DNA of 64,000 nucleotides from Acidobacteriota bacterium (GCA_016196065.1 JACPYL010000012.1:434001-498000), one strand, 5' to 3'. Shown: positions 40,826 through 49,318, counted from the first letter of the stretch. Numbers and translations are program-made. Notes: generated by a model not told the origin, from the sequence alone.

Positions 40826-41503
40826 ATGAGCACTACTATGGCAAATATTTCTGCTGCCCAAGTGAAAGAACTCCGCGAAAAGACCGGAGCTCCCATGATG
40901 GACTGCAAACACGCGCTGACCGAAGCCAAGGGCAACCTGGAAGATGCAGTCGTCCTGTTGCGTAAGAAGGGTGTATCGGTTGCAGCCAAGAAGGCGACTC
41001 GTGTGACCAGTGAAGGATCGGTCGGACACTACATTCACGCTGGTGGCAAGATCGGCGTCCTAGTGGAAGTGAATTGCGAGAGCGATTTCGTCGCCCGCAC
41101 CGATGACTTCAAGGAATTGGTCCACGACATCGCCATGCATATCACGGCGAGCGATCCGAGGTACGTCCGCAAAGAGGACGTGACCAAGGCAGATTTCGAT
41201 CGCGAGAAGGAAATCTTCCTCGATCAGGCCATCAAGAGTGGCAAGCCTGCGAACATCGCCGAAAAAATGGTCACCGGCAAGATGGAAAAGTTCTACGAAG
41301 AAGTCTGCCTGCTTGAGCAGCCCTTCATCAAGGACCAGACCATCTCCATCGCACAGCTGATCGCCGCGAAAATCGGCAAACTTGGAGAGAACATCTCTGT
41401 GCGCCGTTTTGCCCGCTTCAAGGTGGGTGAGGCGACCGCAACCGTAGCATTCACCACCGTCAAAACCGACGACGGTGAAGGCGACGCACCCGTCGCCAAA
41501 TAG
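40826..41503 (+). CDS. tsf: Elongation factor Ts
   Basis: Nucleotide exchange factor for EF-Tu. The N-terminal UBA-like region has AAQVKELREKTGAPMMDCKHALTEAKGNLEDAVVLLRKKG, followed by EGSVGHYIHAGGKIGVLVEVNCESDFVART and the end LGENISVRRFARFKVGE. 225 residues, a compact form. Start is ATG 40826 or 40838; a GGAAG site fits the first. A UUCG-loop terminator follows. Confidence 0.96.
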   Translation: MSTTMANISAAQVKELREKTGAPMMDCKHALTEAKGNLEDAVVLLRKKGVSVAAKKATRVTSEGSVGHYIHAGGKIGVLVEVNCESDFVARTDDFKELVHDIAMHITASDPRYVRKEDVTKADFDREKEIFLDQAIKSGKPANIAEKMVTGKMEKFYEEVCLLEQPFIKDQTISIAQLIAAKIGKLGENISVRRFARFKVGEATATVAFTTVKTDDGEGDAPVAK

Positions 41504-41515
41504 GCGGACAATTCA

Positions 41516-41540
41516 GGGGCGCTTCGGCGCCCCTTTTGAT
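41516..41540 (+). terminator. Rho-independent terminator after tsf
   Basis: GGGGCGC (41516-41522), loop TTCG, GCGCCCC (41527-41533), then TTTTGATTT. A classic stable UUCG tetraloop hairpin. Confidence 0.9.
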
Positions 41541-41567
41541 TTATGCTCTGTGGGCGGCGAGCCACGG

Positions 41568-41615
41568 GCTTTGAGCTTCGGGCAACCCGCGTACCGGTTG
41601 CTCGAAGCTCAAAGC
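41568..41615. repeat. Palindromic repeat between tsf and pyrH (AGCTCGAAG family)
   Basis: GCTTTGAGCTTCGGGCAACC (41568-41587) and GGTTGCTCGAAGCTCAAAGC (41596-41615), one mismatch that pairs as G-U in RNA, eight-base loop. More AGCTCGTAGCACGAAGC words follow up to pyrH. Confidence 0.88.
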
Positions 41616-41652
41616 TCGTAGCACGAAGCCTGGGTAACTGAGAACTCTCTTC

Positions 41653-42369
41653 ATGCCGACTCCAATTTTCAAACGCATCCTGCTCAAGATCTCCGGTGAA
41701 GCCCTGGCAGCCCGGCAGGGATTCGGCGTTGATACCGCCCGCATCCACGAAGTCGCCGCCGAGTTGGCGGACGTTCACAGCCTCGGCATACAGATCGCGA
41801 TTGTGGTTGGCGGTGGCAACTTCTTCCGCGGCGTCGCCGATCAGGCCAAAGACATGGACCGCGTTTCCGCCGATCACATGGGCATGCTCGCCACGGTCAT
41901 CAATGCGCTGGCTTTGCAGGACGCGCTCGAAAAACAGAATGTCTACACCCGCGTGATGTCCGCCATCGAAATGAATCAGGTCGCGGAACCATTTATCCGG
42001 CGCCGCGCCATGCGCCACCTGGAAAAAGGGAGAGTTGTCATCTTCGCCGGAGGCACCGGCAATCCCTATTTTTCGACTGACACTGCTGCGTCACTGCGCG
42101 CCATGGAAATCAAGGCCGAAGTCATCATCAAAGCCACCAAGGTCGACGGCATCTACGACGCCGATCCGATGATCGTGAAAGACGCCACGAAATTCGAACA
42201 CATCACGTATATGGACGTCCTGAAGAAGGGCCTGAAAGTCATGGACTCCACCGCCATCTCTCTCTGCAAGGACAACAACCTGCCCATCGTCATCTTCAAC
42301 CTCAACCAGCATGGAAACATCCGGAAAGTTGTGTTGGGCGAGAAGATCGGATCAATGGTCAGCGCGTAG
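41653..42369 (+). CDS. pyrH: UMP kinase
   Basis: Phosphorylates UMP to UDP; hexameric amino-acid-kinase fold. [12 protein letters not shown] at the N-terminus, [43 protein letters not shown] and the C-terminal [21 protein letters not shown] are all bacterial PyrH motifs. 238 residues. The gene has no clear ribosome binding site upstream of ATG 41653. A lipoprotein gene starts 9 bases after its stop. Confidence 0.97.
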   Translation: MPTPIFKRILLKISGEALAARQGFGVDTARIHEVAAELADVHSLGIQIAIVVGGGNFFRGVADQAKDMDRVSADHMGMLATVINALALQDALEKQNVYTRVMSAIEMNQVAEPFIRRRAMRHLEKGRVVIFAGGTGNPYFSTDTAASLRAMEIKAEVIIKATKVDGIYDADPMIVKDATKFEHITYMDVLKKGLKVMDSTAISLCKDNNLPIVIFNLNQHGNIRKVVLGEKIGSMVSA

Positions 42370-42378
42370 GAGATCTTC

Positions 42379-42777
42379 GTGCTGGTCTGCAGGAAAGCTC
42401 CGTGGTGCGGTGAGCGTGTCAATCCCGCTAGGAAAAGAAATCCCATTCTACTCAGTTGCTCCTTCCTCTTTCTTCTAGCCGCGATTCTCGTACTTACGGC
42501 TTGCGACGCGTATACCTCGGCTCACGGGACTGTCTCCGACAACCTAGGACGGCCGGTGCCCGATGCGTCAGTACGCTTGACTGCTCTGAAGACGGGTCAT
42601 ACCAAGGAGACAAAATCAGATCAGGACGGCTCTTTTAGAGCGGAAATAGTCCACGGCTGGTTCGCGGGAAGGTTTCAGCTCATTGTGTCCAAGCAGGGAT
42701 ACTCAACCTACCAACAAGAAGTTCGGCCCAAGACAAGTTCAAATTTCAACGTTATTCTCACGCCAGTGTCAAAATGA
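42379..42777 (+). CDS. Lipoprotein with carboxypeptidase-regulatory-like (Ig-like) domain
   Basis: A 132-residue protein. The N-terminus is basic, then hydrophobic ILLSCSFLFLLAAILVLTAC, a good lipobox (LTAC, Cys ~41). The mature part is one CarboxypepD_reg-like beta-sandwich: AHGTVSDNLGRPVPDASVRLTALKTGHTKETKSDQDGSFR...LIVSKQGYSTYQQEV. Starts with GTG, 9 bases after pyrH; lies before frr, an unusual place. Likely anchored in the outer or inner membrane, with no evident enzymatic site. Confidence 0.8.
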   Translation: MLVCRKAPWCGERVNPARKRNPILLSCSFLFLLAAILVLTACDAYTSAHGTVSDNLGRPVPDASVRLTALKTGHTKETKSDQDGSFRAEIVHGWFAGRFQLIVSKQGYSTYQQEVRPKTSSNFNVILTPVSK

Positions 42778-42835
42778 CGGAGATCTCTCTCACGAGAAGA
42801 TCTTGTCGGGGTGATTCTTGTGGCTTGATTTAGCG

Positions 42836-42870
42836 CGTGGCTCGAAGCACGTAGCTCGCAGCCGGGTCCA
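42836..42870. repeat. AGCTCGAAG-family word repeat upstream of frr
   Basis: CGTGGCTCGAAGCACGTAGC followed by TCGCAGCC, about 50 bases before frr. Related to the copies at 12174 and 41568 and to the insert in dnaG. Confidence 0.6.
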
Positions 42871-42920
42871 GGTTTATAATCTACAGTTTTGATAGCTAGC
42901 ATTTCCCGGAGCCCAGACCT

Positions 42921-43508
42921 ATGGCGCCAGCGACGATGGCAGGACATCCCGCACTCAAAGAGACTTACGTCCAACTGAAGACCCGCATGGATAAGGCTGT
43001 CGAGGACTTCCGCCGCGAGATGGGAGCGACCCGCACCGGCCGCGCATCCGTCCGCATGCTCGACACCGTCACCGTCGACTACTACGGCGAACAGATGCCG
43101 CTCAACCAGATCGCGACCGTGCATGCGCCCGAGCCGCAACTGATCACTGTGCAGCCCTTCGACCCGTCCGTGCTCGGAGGCATTGAAAAGGCCATCCGCA
43201 CCGCTGACCTTGGCCTCAATCCGATGAACGACGGCAAGATTATCCGCGTGCCCGTGCCGCCGCTCACTGAAGAACGTCGCAAGGAAATGGTGAAGCATCT
43301 GCACCGCATTCTCGAAGAGCACCGCACCGCCATCCGCAACGTCCGCCGCGACGGCAACGACGCGATCAAGAAGGCAATGAAAGATAAGAAGATCGCCGAA
43401 GACGACGAAAAGCGTGCGCTCGAAGAGATCCAGAAACTTACCGACGACGAGATCAAGAAAATGGAAGACCTGAGCCGGGCGAAAGAAAAAGAAGTCATGG
43501 AAATCTAA
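42921..43508 (+). CDS. frr: Ribosome recycling factor
   Basis: Splits post-termination ribosomes with EF-G. The helical hairpin arms are evident: MDKAVEDFRREMGATRTGRASVRMLDTVTVDYYGE, GKIIRVPVPPLTEERRKEMVKHL, and NVRRDGNDAIKKAMKDKKIAEDDEKRALEEIQKLTDD. 195 residues; a few N-terminal residues more than usual. ATG 42921 has GGAG eight bases upstream; ATG 42936 is also in frame. Confidence 0.96.
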   Translation: MAPATMAGHPALKETYVQLKTRMDKAVEDFRREMGATRTGRASVRMLDTVTVDYYGEQMPLNQIATVHAPEPQLITVQPFDPSVLGGIEKAIRTADLGLNPMNDGKIIRVPVPPLTEERRKEMVKHLHRILEEHRTAIRNVRRDGNDAIKKAMKDKKIAEDDEKRALEEIQKLTDDEIKKMEDLSRAKEKEVMEI

Positions 43509-43524
43509 CCACCCGTGTATGTGG

Positions 43525-43544
43525 GGCGGGCGCCCCCGCCCGCC
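43525..43544 (+). terminator. GC-rich hairpin after frr
   Basis: GGCGGGCG (43525-43532) and CGCCCGCC (43537-43544) with a CCCC loop, followed by TTTCCC. It looks like another dispersed palindrome and may end the frr transcript. Confidence 0.6.
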
Positions 43545-43593
43545 TTTCCCAAGAAGTGTCCCCAAGCCATTCATTTCCCGCCACTTCGACTGC

Positions 43594-43638
43594 TTGACAA
43601 GCGCCCTTTATTTCTGATATTTCTGTTAATACAGAAAT
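43594..43638 (+). promoter_or_regulatory. Promoter and palindromic operator over the GbsR/MarR-like gene start
   Basis: TTGACA at 43594-43599 is followed by a possible -10 GATATT (43616-43621). ATTTCTGT-TAAT-ACAGAAAT (43619-43638) has perfect eight-base arms. The right arm covers the gene's own start codon at 43637, and a third TTTCTG word precedes it. This is consistent with autorepression. Confidence 0.7.
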
Positions 43639-44167
43639 GACGAAACTAACCGACATCCAACGCCAGTTCATCCTCCACTGGGGAGAGATGGGAACCCGGT
43701 GGGGCATCAGCCGCACGGTCGCGCAGATTCACGCGCTGCTTTTCCTCTCCAAGGAAACCATGAGCGCCGAACAGATTGCCGAAACGCTCAATGTGGCGCG
43801 CTCCAACGTGAGCACGTCGATCCGCGAGCTGGAGAGCTGGGGGATCGTTCACCCTGTGCACGTACTGGGCGACCGCCGCGAGCATTACGAATCGCTGAAA
43901 GATGTAAGCGAGATGTTCGTGCGCATCATAGAGATGCGCAAGCGCCGCGAACTCGATCCCACGCTGCAGTTGCTGCGCCGGTCCCTCGTCCAATTGGAGC
44001 GCGACCCGTCCGACGACTACACGCGCGAGCGCCTGCAGGAAATTGCCCAGTTTTTCGAGGCTACCAGTGAAGCCTATGAGCAGATTCACCAACTCTCCCC
44101 CGAAACGTGGCACGCGCTATTGAAAGCGCGCGGCAAGTTGAAAAAGCTCGCCGCCGTGCTGAGCTAA
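43637..44167 (+). CDS. GbsR/MarR-family transcriptional regulator
   Basis: A 176-residue winged-helix regulator. The HTH is RTVAQIHALLFLSKETMSAEQIAETLNVARSNVSTSIRELESWGIV, followed by a wing VHVLGDRREHY and a long helical C-terminus. This layout fits GbsR-type regulators, which control glycine betaine/choline genes in Bacillus. The Opu importer lies about 40 kb away, so a link is only speculative. Its start codon sits in a palindrome. Confidence 0.82.
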   Translation: MTKLTDIQRQFILHWGEMGTRWGISRTVAQIHALLFLSKETMSAEQIAETLNVARSNVSTSIRELESWGIVHPVHVLGDRREHYESLKDVSEMFVRIIEMRKRRELDPTLQLLRRSLVQLERDPSDDYTRERLQEIAQFFEATSEAYEQIHQLSPETWHALLKARGKLKKLAAVLS

Positions 44168-44212
44168 TTTCGCGAGCCCCTGCAATCCCGCTCGCGGGGA
44201 GAAGGGAGTGTT

Positions 44213-44602
44213 ATGAATAGTGTCCTGATCGGAACCATTGGCGTTGTCGTGATCGTACTAATCGCAGAAGGCGTAAGCGTGTTCTTGCGGCGGCCTCTCG
44301 GAATCCTTTTGAAGGTGGAAAAGGGTTCGGAGCGTTCGGATTTCTGGAGCGCATACATCCGAGTAGTCCTGGTGCTGGTCCCGGCCGCGTTCGCACTACT
44401 CAGCTTTCCCGACGCCACTCGACGGGATATCGCGGGCGCCCTGGTTGACCAGCTACGCTGGGGAATCGCCGGACTGCTGATCACCCTCGCGTTTGCCGGC
44501 AAAGCGGTACGTGTCCCCGCCCCTGCGCGTTACAGCCACGCACCCTATATGCCGCCGATCGTTCCTCCTCCTCCTCCGGCCCCCGCTGGACCGGCGCGGT
44601 GA
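44213..44602 (+). CDS. Three-helix membrane protein with Pro-rich tail
   Basis: A 129-residue protein with hydrophobic segments at ~4-23, ~48-66 and ~82-100, and a C-terminal tail ending PPIVPPPPPAPAGPAR. No family recognised. It follows the GbsR/MarR-like gene by 45 bases and overlaps nothing; an AGGGAG site precedes the ATG. Likely co-transcribed with the regulator. Confidence 0.62.
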   Translation: MNSVLIGTIGVVVIVLIAEGVSVFLRRPLGILLKVEKGSERSDFWSAYIRVVLVLVPAAFALLSFPDATRRDIAGALVDQLRWGIAGLLITLAFAGKAVRVPAPARYSHAPYMPPIVPPPPPAPAGPAR

Positions 44603-44605
44603 CCT

Positions 44606-44827
44606 ATGGGAGCCCTCTATGCTTTGCTGGGACTCGTGCTTGGAGTTGCCCTCTCCGAAGCGTTGCACGGGCGCGTGGGCAGCGCCCCCCGGCAGTCTGC
44701 GGAGCAGCTTGGCCGTGGGCTGGCACATTACGCTCTGTCGCGTCACTTCGAGAGCGGACCTTCGCCAAATAAACAGCCAGGGCAGGTGTCCGAACACTTC
44801 ATTGCTCAGGACTACTATGACCGGTGA
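44606..44827 (+). CDS. Small hypothetical protein
   Basis: A 73-residue protein with one hydrophobic N-terminal segment (GALYALLGLVLGVALSEAL) and a polar remainder. It starts 3 bases after the previous stop, and its end overlaps the start of the DCC gene by 11 bases, as expected for a small operon. No family recognised. Confidence 0.5.
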   Translation: MGALYALLGLVLGVALSEALHGRVGSAPRQSAEQLGRGLAHYALSRHFESGPSPNKQPGQVSEHFIAQDYYDR

Positions 44828-45266
44828 AGAACCAATTCGTGGCCCGCACTCCCCGAACACGACTCTCATCCTGTACGACGGAGTGTGTGGCCTCTGCAAC
44901 AGGTTCGTCTCTCTCCTTCTCCGCCACGATCGCCATGACGAATTTCGTTTTGCTCCGCTGCAAAGCGAGTTTGCCCAGTCCCTGTTGCAGCGTCACGGAC
45001 TGAATCAGGACGACTTGGATACGGTTGTCGTTCTTCCCAATTTTGGCTGCACGAACGAACGGGTGTTCACGCGATCGCTGGCAGTATTGTGCGCAGCCGA
45101 CCGCATAGGTGGGATCTGGAGGCTGCTGACCATTGCGAAGTGGGTTCCAAGTCCGTTACGGGAAGCCATCTACCGGTTCATTGCGCGTCACCGTTATTGC
45201 AGCGTCGGAAAGCATGACCAGTGTCCACTACCTCGGCCCGAGGATCGTCACAAGTTTCTCGGCTAG
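44817..45266 (+). CDS. DCC-family thiol-disulfide oxidoreductase-like protein (DUF393)
   Basis: A 149-residue protein with the diagnostic DGVCGLCN (D-x2-C-x2-C) motif near residue 22, then FRFAPLQSEFAQSLL and the C-terminal YRFIARHRYCSVGKHDQCPLPRPEDRHKFLG, typical of DUF393/YuxK proteins. Start ATG 44817 is chosen; the frame runs open upstream but overlaps two other genes. Function in redox chemistry is inferred from the family name only. Confidence 0.85.
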   Translation: MTGEEPIRGPHSPNTTLILYDGVCGLCNRFVSLLLRHDRHDEFRFAPLQSEFAQSLLQRHGLNQDDLDTVVVLPNFGCTNERVFTRSLAVLCAADRIGGIWRLLTIAKWVPSPLREAIYRFIARHRYCSVGKHDQCPLPRPEDRHKFLG

Positions 45267-45385
45267 GTTCTACGGCTCGCTTCTACGGCTCGCTTTCGAA
45301 ACTGGATGCGACCTGGAAGCCGCCCTTTTGCCAGTCCCCGTGCCTCCCACCTATAATCGAGACTCACTTAACCCAAGGAGCCTTC

Positions 45386-45559
45386 ATGTCCGCACCCAGC
45401 CGTCGCCCGGAAATTCGCCGCCGCCGCACTCGCGCCGAAAAAGTTCAGAAACTTCGCAAACGCCTCGCCGCTGCATCCGGGGCCGACAAAGACCGTCTCA
45501 CCGCGAAAATACATCGCTACGAGCAGAAGTCTCCGGGTAATCCGCTTATCAAGGCGTAA
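45386..45559 (+). CDS. Small basic protein (DUF6800-like)
   Basis: A 57-residue, strongly basic protein: RRPEIRRRRTRAEKVQKLRKRLAAA, then a helical KDRLTAKIHRYEQKSPGNPL. It has an AAGGAG site seven bases upstream of ATG 45386. It resembles a small family of Arg-rich proteins (DUF6800 as I recall it); nucleic-acid binding is plausible but not shown. Confidence 0.6.
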   Translation: MSAPSRRPEIRRRRTRAEKVQKLRKRLAAASGADKDRLTAKIHRYEQKSPGNPLIKA

Positions 45560-45612
45560 CCGGCGACGAAAATCCCTGAATCCAACGACCTCGAGGATCA
45601 CGGTCAACTGGC

Positions 45613-46317
45613 ATGAAGCGATTCGCCCTTTCAACTTTGCTGCTCGTTGCTCTCGTGGCCGCCTTCGCGGCCGCTCCCGAGGTGGAGATCACTGCCGAGC
45701 CATCGCATCACCTCGTTCTCGAGAACGAGAACGTGCGCGTGTTCCAGGTTGAAGTCGCCCCGAAGGCGACCACCCTCGTCCACCGGCACCGCCATGATTA
45801 TTTGTTCGTGACTTTGGGCGATTCGCATGTCGTGAACCAGGTCCCAGAAAAGCCGCCCGTGGACCTCAAGCTTTCGGACGGCGAGACCCGCTTTGTTCCC
45901 GGCAACTTCGCTCATGCGGCTCAGGATCTCTCCGATCAGCCGTTCCGCAACGTGACCATCGAATTCCTGAAGGACGACGCCACGCGCACGGCTCCATCTC
46001 CATTTCCGATGGAAGGCGGCGACCGGGAATTTCCCGGCGGTCACATCAAGATTCTTTTCGTGCGTGACGGCGCCCGCGTAGCCGCGGTCAATCTCGATCC
46101 CGGAGCGACCATCCCCAGCCATCATCACGATGGGCCGCATCTACTAGTCGCCGTCAGCGACTTGGATCTCCGCAGCGACGTCGAGGGTAAAGGGCCCCTG
46201 CCGGCGAAATTGAAAGCCGGCGATGTGAAGTGGGTGCCCGGAGGCTATACACACACGCTGACCAACGTTGGAAAGAGTCCTGCGAAGCTCGTGACCGTGG
46301 AATTCCCAGCAAACTAA
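45613..46317 (+). CDS. Secreted two-domain cupin
   Basis: A 234-residue protein with signal peptide KRFALSTLLLVALVAAFAAAP. Two cupin domains: the first with LVHRHRHDYLFVTLGDS and FVPGNFAHAAQDL, the second with IPSHHHDGPHLLVAVSD and WVPGGYTHTLTNVG. Both retain metal-binding histidines. Periplasmic bicupin of unknown substrate. It is convergent with pyrC. Confidence 0.8.
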   Translation: MKRFALSTLLLVALVAAFAAAPEVEITAEPSHHLVLENENVRVFQVEVAPKATTLVHRHRHDYLFVTLGDSHVVNQVPEKPPVDLKLSDGETRFVPGNFAHAAQDLSDQPFRNVTIEFLKDDATRTAPSPFPMEGGDREFPGGHIKILFVRDGARVAAVNLDPGATIPSHHHDGPHLLVAVSDLDLRSDVEGKGPLPAKLKAGDVKWVPGGYTHTLTNVGKSPAKLVTVEFPAN

Positions 46318-46412
46318 TCCGAGAGCACCATGCACTGCTGCGATCTAGGCAGCCGTTGTATCGATTGTTCAGTTTCTTGAAAAACTCGCAGTTTGTTTTT
46401 GTCTTTGGGTGG

Positions 46413-46432
46413 CGCAGCGGTTTACCGCTGCG
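46413..46432. repeat. CGCAGCGG-TTTA-CCGCTGCG hairpin
   Basis: Perfect eight-base stem between the convergent bicupin and pyrC genes. It may act as a bidirectional transcription-end hairpin, and is of the same style as the other palindromes. Confidence 0.7.
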
Positions 46433-46524
46433 ATGAAGGCCTTGTCTGCAATTTCGCCTTCAGGCGCTGAGGAGACGCGAGTTCCGCCGGAATGGCTTGT
46501 TCAGCACGCTGGCAGTGGGTCGAC

Positions 46525-47823
46525 TCATCTGGCATACACGATCGTCCCGCCCACCATCGTCGCCACAACTCTCCCCGTAAATTGCCATCCATCAAACGGA
46601 GAGTTCTTCGATTTTGAGAGCGACTGAGCAGCTTCATAAGTCCACTTCTTTTTCGGATCGAAGATCGTGACATCGGCGATTGATCCACGGACCAGCGTGC
46701 CGCGTCCGCGCAGATCGAAGCAGCGTGCCGGTCCGGCCGTGAACAATTCCACGACGCGCGACAAGGGGACATGTTTCTCTTTGTGCAGTTTGGTTATGGC
46801 CAGAGCCAGGGCAGTTTCCAGGCCGGTGATGCCGAACGCGGCCAGTTCAAACTCCATGTCTTTTTCGTGCGAAGCATGTGGAGCATGATCGGTAGCGATC
46901 GCATCGATCGTCCCATCGGCAAGCGCGGCCACAATCGCTTCCAGGTCCGCACCGGAGCGCAGCGGCGGATTCATTTTGTAACGGCTGTCATAGTCGCGGA
47001 CGTTGTCATCGGTAAGCGTGAAGTGATGCGGAGTGACCTCGCACGTTACGTGGACTCGCGCACGTTTCCCGCGCCGCACTGCCTTCAGCCCATCGGCGGT
47101 CGAAATATGCGCCACGTGCAAACGGGCGTTCGGAGTTTGTGTTGCGAGCAGCACATCGCGCTCCACGATGTTCGATTCCGCCGCCGACGTCATTCCGCGC
47201 AGCCCGAGTCGAAAGGACTGCGCGCCGGCGTGCATGGAGCAGCGTTCCGTCAGTCGCGTATCTTCCGCATGCTGGACGACCGGAAGGCTCAGTTCAGCTC
47301 CGAGCACCAGCGCCGCGCGCATGATGTCGTCTTCGAGAATCGGCTTGCCATCGTCGGTCACCGCAATCGCGCCTGCTCTTTGCAGCGCCCGGAAATCAGT
47401 CAGGATCGTGCCTTTGCTGGCCTCGGTCGCCGCCGCGATCGGAAACACTTTGACCACCGCGTTTCGTTCGGGAGAGCGAAGCCATTGCACCCACTCCACG
47501 GAATCCACGACCGGCGCGGTATTCGGCATGGTGCAGACCGATGTGAATCCACCCGCAGCGGCAGCGGCAGTGCCCGTCGCGACGGTCTCCTTGTGTGTCT
47601 GGCCCGGTTCGCGCAGATGCACATGCAAATCGATAAACCCCGGCGCCACCACCAGTCCCCGAGCGTCGAATTTTTCGTCAGCCCCCTTGATCTTGTTCGG
47701 TAACGCGACCTCGGCGACGCGGCCGTCCTTGATCAGGATATCCATCGGCGCGTCAATCTTCGCCGCCGGATCGATCACGTGGCCGCCCTTGATGAGCAGA
47801 CTGTTGGTGGATTGAGTCTTCAT
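46525..47823 (-). CDS. pyrC: Dihydroorotase
   Basis: Third step of pyrimidine synthesis. A class I dihydroorotase with FIDLHVHLREPGQTHKETVATGTAAAAAGGFT (metal-binding HxH), MPNTAPVVDS, LPVVQHAED, LHVAHISTADGL and ATDHAPHASHEKDMEF. 432 residues. Its ATG overlaps the pyrB stop by 4 bases. It is the last gene of pyrR-pyrB-pyrC on the minus strand. Confidence 0.96.
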   Translation of the reverse strand: MKTQSTNSLLIKGGHVIDPAAKIDAPMDILIKDGRVAEVALPNKIKGADEKFDARGLVVAPGFIDLHVHLREPGQTHKETVATGTAAAAAGGFTSVCTMPNTAPVVDSVEWVQWLRSPERNAVVKVFPIAAATEASKGTILTDFRALQRAGAIAVTDDGKPILEDDIMRAALVLGAELSLPVVQHAEDTRLTERCSMHAGAQSFRLGLRGMTSAAESNIVERDVLLATQTPNARLHVAHISTADGLKAVRRGKRARVHVTCEVTPHHFTLTDDNVRDYDSRYKMNPPLRSGADLEAIVAALADGTIDAIATDHAPHASHEKDMEFELAAFGITGLETALALAITKLHKEKHVPLSRVVELFTAGPARCFDLRGRGTLVRGSIADVTIFDPKKKWTYEAAQSLSKSKNSPFDGWQFTGRVVATMVGGTIVYAR

Positions 47824-48731
47824 CGCATCCTCCCCACCGCCCGCGCCAAAATCGCCATTCTCGTAGGGACGCCGTTCTTCACTTCCTCAAGGATGCGTGC
47901 CTGCGCACCGTCAGCCACTTCGCTGGTCAGTTCCAGTCCGCGAATGATCGGCCCCGGATGCATCACGATCGCATCTTTCTTCGCCGTCTTTATTCTCGCC
48001 GCCGTCATCTGGTAGCGTGCAATGTAGTCCGGCAAGTCCATCTTCATGCCCGCCAGGCGCTCTTTCTGGACGCGTAGCAGCATGATGACATCCGTTCCGC
48101 GCAGCGCATCTTCGATGTGGCGCGTGACGCGCACTCCGGGCGCGAGCGTCGCCGCGATATCCGGCGCCAGTTCCGGCGGACCACACAGGATCACTTTCGC
48201 CCCGAACTTGCTGAGCAGATGACAAGCCGACCGTGCCACGCGGCTATGAAAAATATCTCCCACGATGGCGATCTGCAATCCCGAAAACTTCTTCTTGTTG
48301 CGCAGGATCGTATACGCATCCAGCAGCGCCTGCGACGGATGTTCGTGCAACCCATCGCCCGCGTTGATGACAGGGATATCGATATGCCGGGCCATGACCT
48401 GCGGTGCGCCTGCATTGGGATGGCGAATGATGATGACGTCCGCACCCAGCGCGCGCACGGTGTATCCCGTATCGAGCAGGGACTCGCCTTTTTCAATGCT
48501 CGACCCGGCAGCCTGGATCAGGATGGTGTGGGCTCCCAGGAGTTTTGCGGCCAGTTCAAATGAGGTGCGGGTGCGGGTGGATGCTTCGTAAAATATCAGG
48601 ACGACCCGCTTGCCCTTCAGCAGTGGGCGCGGCTTGTCCGGATTCATACGCCGCGCGAATTTCAGAATCTTGAAAATTTCAGCTGCTTCCAGATGCTCAA
48701 TTCCCAGCAGCGACCCTCGCGCTCCGCTCAT
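47820..48731 (-). CDS. pyrB: Aspartate carbamoyltransferase catalytic subunit
   Basis: Second step of pyrimidine synthesis: carbamoyl phosphate plus aspartate. Substrate motifs YEASTRTRTSFELAAKLLGA and RHPNAGAPQ, NAGDGLHEHPSQALLDAYTI, and the C-terminal MHPGPIIRGLELTSEVADG. 303 residues. It lies 14 bases after pyrR and overlaps pyrC by 4. No regulatory pyrI gene nearby; allosteric control is therefore not expected to be of the E. coli type. Confidence 0.96.
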   Translation of the reverse strand: MSGARGSLLGIEHLEAAEIFKILKFARRMNPDKPRPLLKGKRVVLIFYEASTRTRTSFELAAKLLGAHTILIQAAGSSIEKGESLLDTGYTVRALGADVIIIRHPNAGAPQVMARHIDIPVINAGDGLHEHPSQALLDAYTILRNKKKFSGLQIAIVGDIFHSRVARSACHLLSKFGAKVILCGPPELAPDIAATLAPGVRVTRHIEDALRGTDVIMLLRVQKERLAGMKMDLPDYIARYQMTAARIKTAKKDAIVMHPGPIIRGLELTSEVADGAQARILEEVKNGVPTRMAILARAVGRMR

Positions 48732-48745
48732 TCAGTGATCACCAA

Positions 48746-49318
48746 TTACTGTTTCTCCATCAACAGAACCTTCTCGGCATCATCAATCTCGCGCAACTTG
48801 ACTTCGATAATCTGGTTGTCGGCAGTCTGTACCATCCGTCCGACAAACGCCGCTTCAATCGGCAACTCGCGATGACCGCGATCGATCAACACGCACAGTT
48901 GAACGCGTTTCGGACGCCCGCTTCGAAACAACGCATCCAGCGCCCCGCGCGTCGTGCGCCCCGTGTAGAGTACGTCATCCACCAGCACCACCGACTTCCC
49001 GGCAATGGGAACTTCAAGTTCCGTCTTGTGCACCACCGGTTTTGGGCCCAGCGTGGAGAGATCATCGCGATACAACGTGATATCCAGTGTGCCCACGGGC
49101 ACCGGCTTCTTTTCAATGCGCTGAATGATCTTTGCCAGACGCTCCGCCAGCGGCACGCCCCGCCGCTTGATGCCGACGAATGCCAGGTCCTCGATGCCGT
49201 TATTCTTTTCCAATATTTCATGCGCCAGCCGGATCAATGTCCGCTCAATTTCGGACGCCGACATCAGCTGTGCCTTCTCGTGGATTCCCGCTGGACGCTT
49301 GGAAACTTGTGAACTCAT
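48746..49318 (-). CDS. pyrR: Bifunctional pyr operon regulator / uracil phosphoribosyltransferase
   Basis: PyrR binds pyr mRNA in response to UMP and has weak UPRTase activity. It has ERTLIRLAHEILEKN, FVGIKRRGVPLAERLAKII and the PRPP loop SVVLVDDVLYTGRTTRGALDAL, plus the conserved RPKRVQLCVLIDRGHRELPI. Start ATG 49318 is chosen (~190 residues); the frame is open to 49357. Only 48 bases separate it from the previous gene, so there is no room for a Bacillus-style attenuator at this spot. Confidence 0.95.
   Translation of the reverse strand: MSSQVSKRPAGIHEKAQLMSASEIERTLIRLAHEILEKNNGIEDLAFVGIKRRGVPLAERLAKIIQRIEKKPVPVGTLDITLYRDDLSTLGPKPVVHKTELEVPIAGKSVVLVDDVLYTGRTTRGALDALFRSGRPKRVQLCVLIDRGHRELPIEAAFVGRMVQTADNQIIEVKLREIDDAEKVLLMEKQ

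Noticed and set aside
46771-47703. A 310-codon plus-strand frame.
   Set aside because: Antisense shadow of pyrC; Arg/His-rich translation and no ribosome binding site.
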